A DNA stretch of 7,504 bases, taken from the NCBI GenBank assembly GCA_964506935.1, contig CAZDOD010000144.1:1-7504 (forward strand). The letters run 5' to 3'. The position numbers were made by a program, and so were the translations under genes. Position 1 is the stretch's first letter. The number at the start of each line of letters is the position of its first letter. The DNA comes from CAZDOD01 sp964506935. Lineage in GTDB: Bacteria; Desulfobacterota; Zymogenia; Zymogenales; Zymogenaceae. The notes under the pieces are model-generated. The model did no database searches. It was not told where the DNA came from and worked only from the letters and a program-made list of their open reading frames with translations. Below, piece by piece: positions 5,182 to 7,504 of this stretch.

Positions 5182-6909
5182 ATGAAGATAGAGGGATTAA
5201 GGGAAATAATCGACGCGGCAAGGGGGAAGAGGAAGTCAGATATTCTCCTCAAAGGTGGGAATATTATCAATGTTTTTACGGGCGAGGTAGCCTCCGGTGA
5301 CGTGGCGATAACGGGCGGATTGATCTCCGGGGTGGCCGAAAAAGGACAATATAATGCCGAAACCATCATCAATGTAAAAGGAAAATATATAGCACCGGGC
5401 TTTATCGACAGCCACATCCACATCGAGAGCTCAATGGTCACGCCGTCCGAGTTCGCCCGCGCCGTGCTCCCAAGGGGCACGACAACAATTATCGCCGACC
5501 CCCACGAGATTGCCAACGTCCTCGGGATCCGCGGGATCAGGTTGATGCATGAGGATGCAAAACGAACCCCCCTCGATGTCAGGTTCGTTATCCCCTCCTG
5601 TGTTCCGGCAACCGATATGGAGACTTCTGGGGCGAAACTTACATCCAAAAAACTCAAGTCCCTCATCGGCGAGGATTGGGTTTTGGGATTGGGCGAGGTG
5701 ATGAATTTTCCGGGGGTGCTGTCGAAAGATAGGGAAATCTTGGAAAAGATCATCATGGCGAAAGATGCAAATAAGATAATCGACGGACACGCACCGATGC
5801 TATCGGGGCTGGATCTCTCCGGATATATTGCGGCCGGTATAGGCTCGGATCACGAGTCGATATCTCTTTCCGAGGCAAAAGAGAAGCTTGGAAAGGGGAT
5901 GTTTGTGATGATCCGGGAGGGGAGCACCGCCAAAAATCTCGAAGAGTTGCTCCCCCTTGTGAATGAGAAGAATTTTTTATTTGCAACATTTGTCGCCGAT
6001 GACATCGATCCGGGTGATCTCATGGACAGGGGACACATCGACTATTTCCTTAAAAAGGCGGTGTCTCTGGGTCTCGACCCGATAATGGCTATCAGGATGG
6101 TGACGATATCTCCGGCGATCCACTTCGGTCTTTCAAATATCGGGGCTGTAAGTCCGGGGAGGACGGCCGACATTGTGGTTTTGGATAACTTCTCGGATTT
6201 CTCGGTAAACATGGTTTTTAAAAGGGGAAAAATGGTCGCAAGGGATGGTACCCCGACCTTTGACAGGGGAAAGGGATCGATAAAGTACCCGAAGTCCATG
6301 AACGCGAAGCTGCCGAAGAGGGATGCAATAAGGATATTGTGGGAAAAGAGAAAGGCGCGGGTGATCAAGGTGATTGTTGGCCAGATCATCACCGATGAGA
6401 TAAATGTGGAGCTAAAAGAAGAGGGCGGCTATGCCATATCCGATACCATGAGCGACATTCTGAAGGTCGCCGTATTCGAGAGGCACAGGCGCACGGGAAA
6501 CGTCGGTCTCGGATTCATATCGGGATTTGGGCTGAAAGAGGGGGCGATTGCATCTTCGGTCGGCCACGATTCTCACAATATAATAGTGGTAGGGACAGAA
6601 GATGAAGACATCTATCTTTCCGCGAAGAGAATCGTGGAAATTGGCGGAGGGCAACTGGTTGTCAAAAAGGGGAAAGTGATCTCCGAACTCCCACTACCAG
6701 TGGCGGGGATAATGAGCGGTAGACCGCTCGAGGAGGTTGAATCTGGAATAAGAGATAATCTTGCAGCCGCAAAAGAGATAGGATGTGTCCTCGAAAATCC
6801 CTTCATGGCACTTTCGTTTCTATCGCTCCCTGTGATACCGAAGCTAAAGATCACGGACAGGGGATTGGTCGATGTTACGAAATTTTCTCTCGTCCCAATC
6901 TATCTATAA
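5182..6909 (+). CDS. ade: Adenine deaminase
   Basis: Hydrolyses adenine to hypoxanthine and ammonia in purine salvage; a cytoplasmic binuclear-metal amidohydrolase. At 575 aa it matches the bacterial Ade family. An N-terminal beta region leads to 'GFIDSHIHIESS' (73-84) with metal ligands His78 and His80. Then come 'ADPHEIANVLG' (105-115), 'PSCVPAT' (138-144), 'GLGEVMNFPGV' with Glu172, 'DGHAP' (201-205), 'SDHES' (222-226), 'MIREGS' (243-248) and 'ADDIDP' (272-277). The C-terminal domain has the family's 'GHDSHNIIVVGT' and ends with 'NPFMALSFLSL' and 'PKLKITDRGLVDV'. The residue before the DD pair is Ala where Thr is common in relatives, a mild change. It starts 8 nt after the nlpD stop, so it is probably the last gene of the operon, in the place where rpoS follows nlpD in many proteobacteria. 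Assignment is very secure. Confidence 0.97.
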   Translation: MKIEGLREIIDAARGKRKSDILLKGGNIINVFTGEVASGDVAITGGLISGVAEKGQYNAETIINVKGKYIAPGFIDSHIHIESSMVTPSEFARAVLPRGTTTIIADPHEIANVLGIRGIRLMHEDAKRTPLDVRFVIPSCVPATDMETSGAKLTSKKLKSLIGEDWVLGLGEVMNFPGVLSKDREILEKIIMAKDANKIIDGHAPMLSGLDLSGYIAAGIGSDHESISLSEAKEKLGKGMFVMIREGSTAKNLEELLPLVNEKNFLFATFVADDIDPGDLMDRGHIDYFLKKAVSLGLDPIMAIRMVTISPAIHFGLSNIGAVSPGRTADIVVLDNFSDFSVNMVFKRGKMVARDGTPTFDRGKGSIKYPKSMNAKLPKRDAIRILWEKRKARVIKVIVGQIITDEINVELKEEGGYAISDTMSDILKVAVFERHRRTGNVGLGFISGFGLKEGAIASSVGHDSHNIIVVGTEDEDIYLSAKRIVEIGGGQLVVKKGKVISELPLPVAGIMSGRPLEEVESGIRDNLAAAKEIGCVLENPFMALSFLSLPVIPKLKITDRGLVDVTKFSLVPIYL

Positions 6910-7021
6910 TGAAAGGATAATCGTCCGTAGACAGAAGCGGGCCCGCCTTAGTCGGAACTCTCCCCCTTTATTTCCGAATAAGCAAAAATCCTTTTCGCTT
7001 AGCGACCTTCGTTATAAATCT
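6910..7021. other. Convergent spacer with weak hairpin
   Basis: The spacer separates the converging ends of ade and the hydrolase gene. TAAGC+AAAA (6979-6987) pairs with TTTT (6992-6995) and GCTTA (6997-7001) around a 4-nt loop, with one bulged C at 6996. This 9-bp stem lacks a T-run on either strand, so as a bidirectional terminator it would be weak. A 10-bp palindrome GCGGGCCCGC lies at 6937-6946. I see no gene here; a small frame that starts inside ade and runs out to 7054 has no coding character. Confidence 0.4.
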
Positions 7022-7504
7022 CTAACTTTTAAGCTCCTCCCCTATCCAGATTAAGATTTCATCGATATGTTTTTTTATGAAACGGGGTTTGTGACGGCCC
7101 CCGTCGATTATGTTGTTTTCGGGATAGACCGCTGCCCCTGAGGATTTCAGAAATGGCAAAATTATCGGGACATGGGCGTCAAGGTTGAAGTCATCTTCGC
7201 TCCCAGCAATTATGTAGTATCTCTGGCCCACAAGATCGGCTTTTTTCCCCCTCAACATATCCGCAGGATTTACCATCATGAGCCTCTCCCACACAAACAT
7301 GTCCTCCTTCCAAACCTCTCCGACAGCGATGTCGCTGTCGAATACCGGATAGTATATCCATTTTTCCGTCACGCCGAAGAGCCCGCCGAAGACCGAGCCG
7401 TTTACTATCCTTTTCGGATCGTCAAAATCTATCGGTGCGTAGTGACTTGGATCATAGTCGAGCAGCTTATTGCCTCCTATACCGTATCTTAGATCAAGGG
7501 ATCC
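7022..7504 (-). CDS. Putative esterase, alpha/beta-hydrolase fold (C-terminal part)
   Basis: The frame is open from the right window edge to TAG at 7022-7024, giving 160 visible C-terminal codons; the start and the N-terminal part lie outside. The visible part begins with 'GSLDLRYG', which in putative-esterase (PF00756-like) and related hydrolases falls just after the nucleophile elbow, so the catalytic Ser should lie off the window. A strand 'RYYIIAGSEDDF' carries the candidate acid Asp pair (about 7190-7195). 'DGGRH' carries the candidate catalytic His (7091-7093), followed by the terminal helix 'IDEILIWIGEEL'. These match the usual strand-acid and loop-His order of the fold. A GTG at 7370-7372 is only internal, because coding character continues upstream of it. 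It converges on ade. The fold is fairly confident; substrate unknown. Confidence 0.72.
   Translation of the reverse strand, partial: GSLDLRYGIGGNKLLDYDPSHYAPIDFDDPKRIVNGSVFGGLFGVTEKWIYYPVFDSDIAVGEVWKEDMFVWERLMMVNPADMLRGKKADLVGQRYYIIAGSEDDFNLDAHVPIILPFLKSSGAAVYPENNIIDGGRHKPRFIKKHIDEILIWIGEELKS
7321..7340. repeat. 20-nt near-perfect dyad inside the hydrolase gene
   Basis: CGACAGCGA and TCGCTGTCG are perfect 9-bp arms separated by two bases. The dyad lies wholly in the hydrolase coding sequence, where it encodes part of 'DSDIAVGE'. It may be chance codon use or an operator-like site; nothing else supports a function. Confidence 0.35.

Noticed and set aside
5031..5756. Long minus-strand frame (241 codons) across nlpD and ade
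   Set aside because: It spans the 3' part of one secure gene and the 5' part of another in antisense; such long shadow frames are expected in this composition, and the translation is Ser/Pro-rich without domains.
6872..7054. Small plus-strand frame at the end of ade
   Set aside because: It begins inside ade in another frame, has no convincing start site and no recognisable protein character.
7172..7492. Plus-strand open frame across the right end
   Set aside because: It is antisense to the hydrolase frame, which runs open to the window edge with recognisable alpha/beta-hydrolase motifs; the plus-strand translation shows no family pattern.
7499..7504. BamHI site GGATCC exactly at the window end, as a sign of a cloned insert
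   Set aside because: GGATCC also occurs internally (near 2873 and 5525) and the left end has no matching site, so coincidence or a simple window cut is more likely.

Overview
The window reads as chromosomal DNA from a Gram-negative bacterium. Two lipoprotein signal peptides and a surE-pcm-yqaA-nlpD type gene order point to Desulfobacterota ('deltaproteobacteria') or a neighbouring phylum. That placement is inferred from gene order and a codon style rich in AGG/AGA, ATA and GGG; no marker gene is present. Most of the DNA is of middling to high GC. The first ~1.15 kb is strikingly AT-rich and looks foreign.

Layout. (1) 30-992, minus strand: an AT-rich gene for an unrecognised protein whose middle resembles a PD-(D/E)XK nuclease-type core. 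(2) 993-1177: AT-rich divergent spacer. (3) 1178-1957: alpha-acetolactate decarboxylase carrying a lipoprotein signal peptide, so probably a lipid-anchored, extracytoplasmic acetoin-forming enzyme. (4) 1958-2069: a spacer with several inverted repeats, the last a terminator-like hairpin with a T-run that ends just before surE and encloses a plausible sigma70 promoter. (5) 2070-6909: a tight, same-strand run of surE, pcm, yqaA-like, a SLOG/TIGR00725-type protein, a LysM-M23 lipoprotein (NlpD-like) and adenine deaminase. Neighbours overlap by 13, 13 and 4 nt or are separated by only a few nt, so they are probably one transcript. (6) 6910-7021: short convergent spacer. (7) 7022 to the right edge, minus strand: the C-terminal part of an alpha/beta-hydrolase (putative esterase).

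How the genes fit together. surE (nucleotidase), pcm (isoaspartyl repair) and nlpD (cell-wall hydrolase or its activator) form the module that precedes rpoS in many proteobacteria. Here an adenine deaminase follows nlpD instead. SurE and Ade act on purine nucleotides or bases, and the SLOG protein has a nucleotide-binding fold related to LOG-type phosphoribohydrolases. A nucleotide salvage or damage-control theme is therefore reasonable but inferred. I found no RNA genes, CRISPR array, insertion sequence or complete mobile element. The best candidates for unusual biology are the lipid-anchored acetolactate decarboxylase, the terminator/promoter overlap before surE, and the AT-rich nuclease-like gene.
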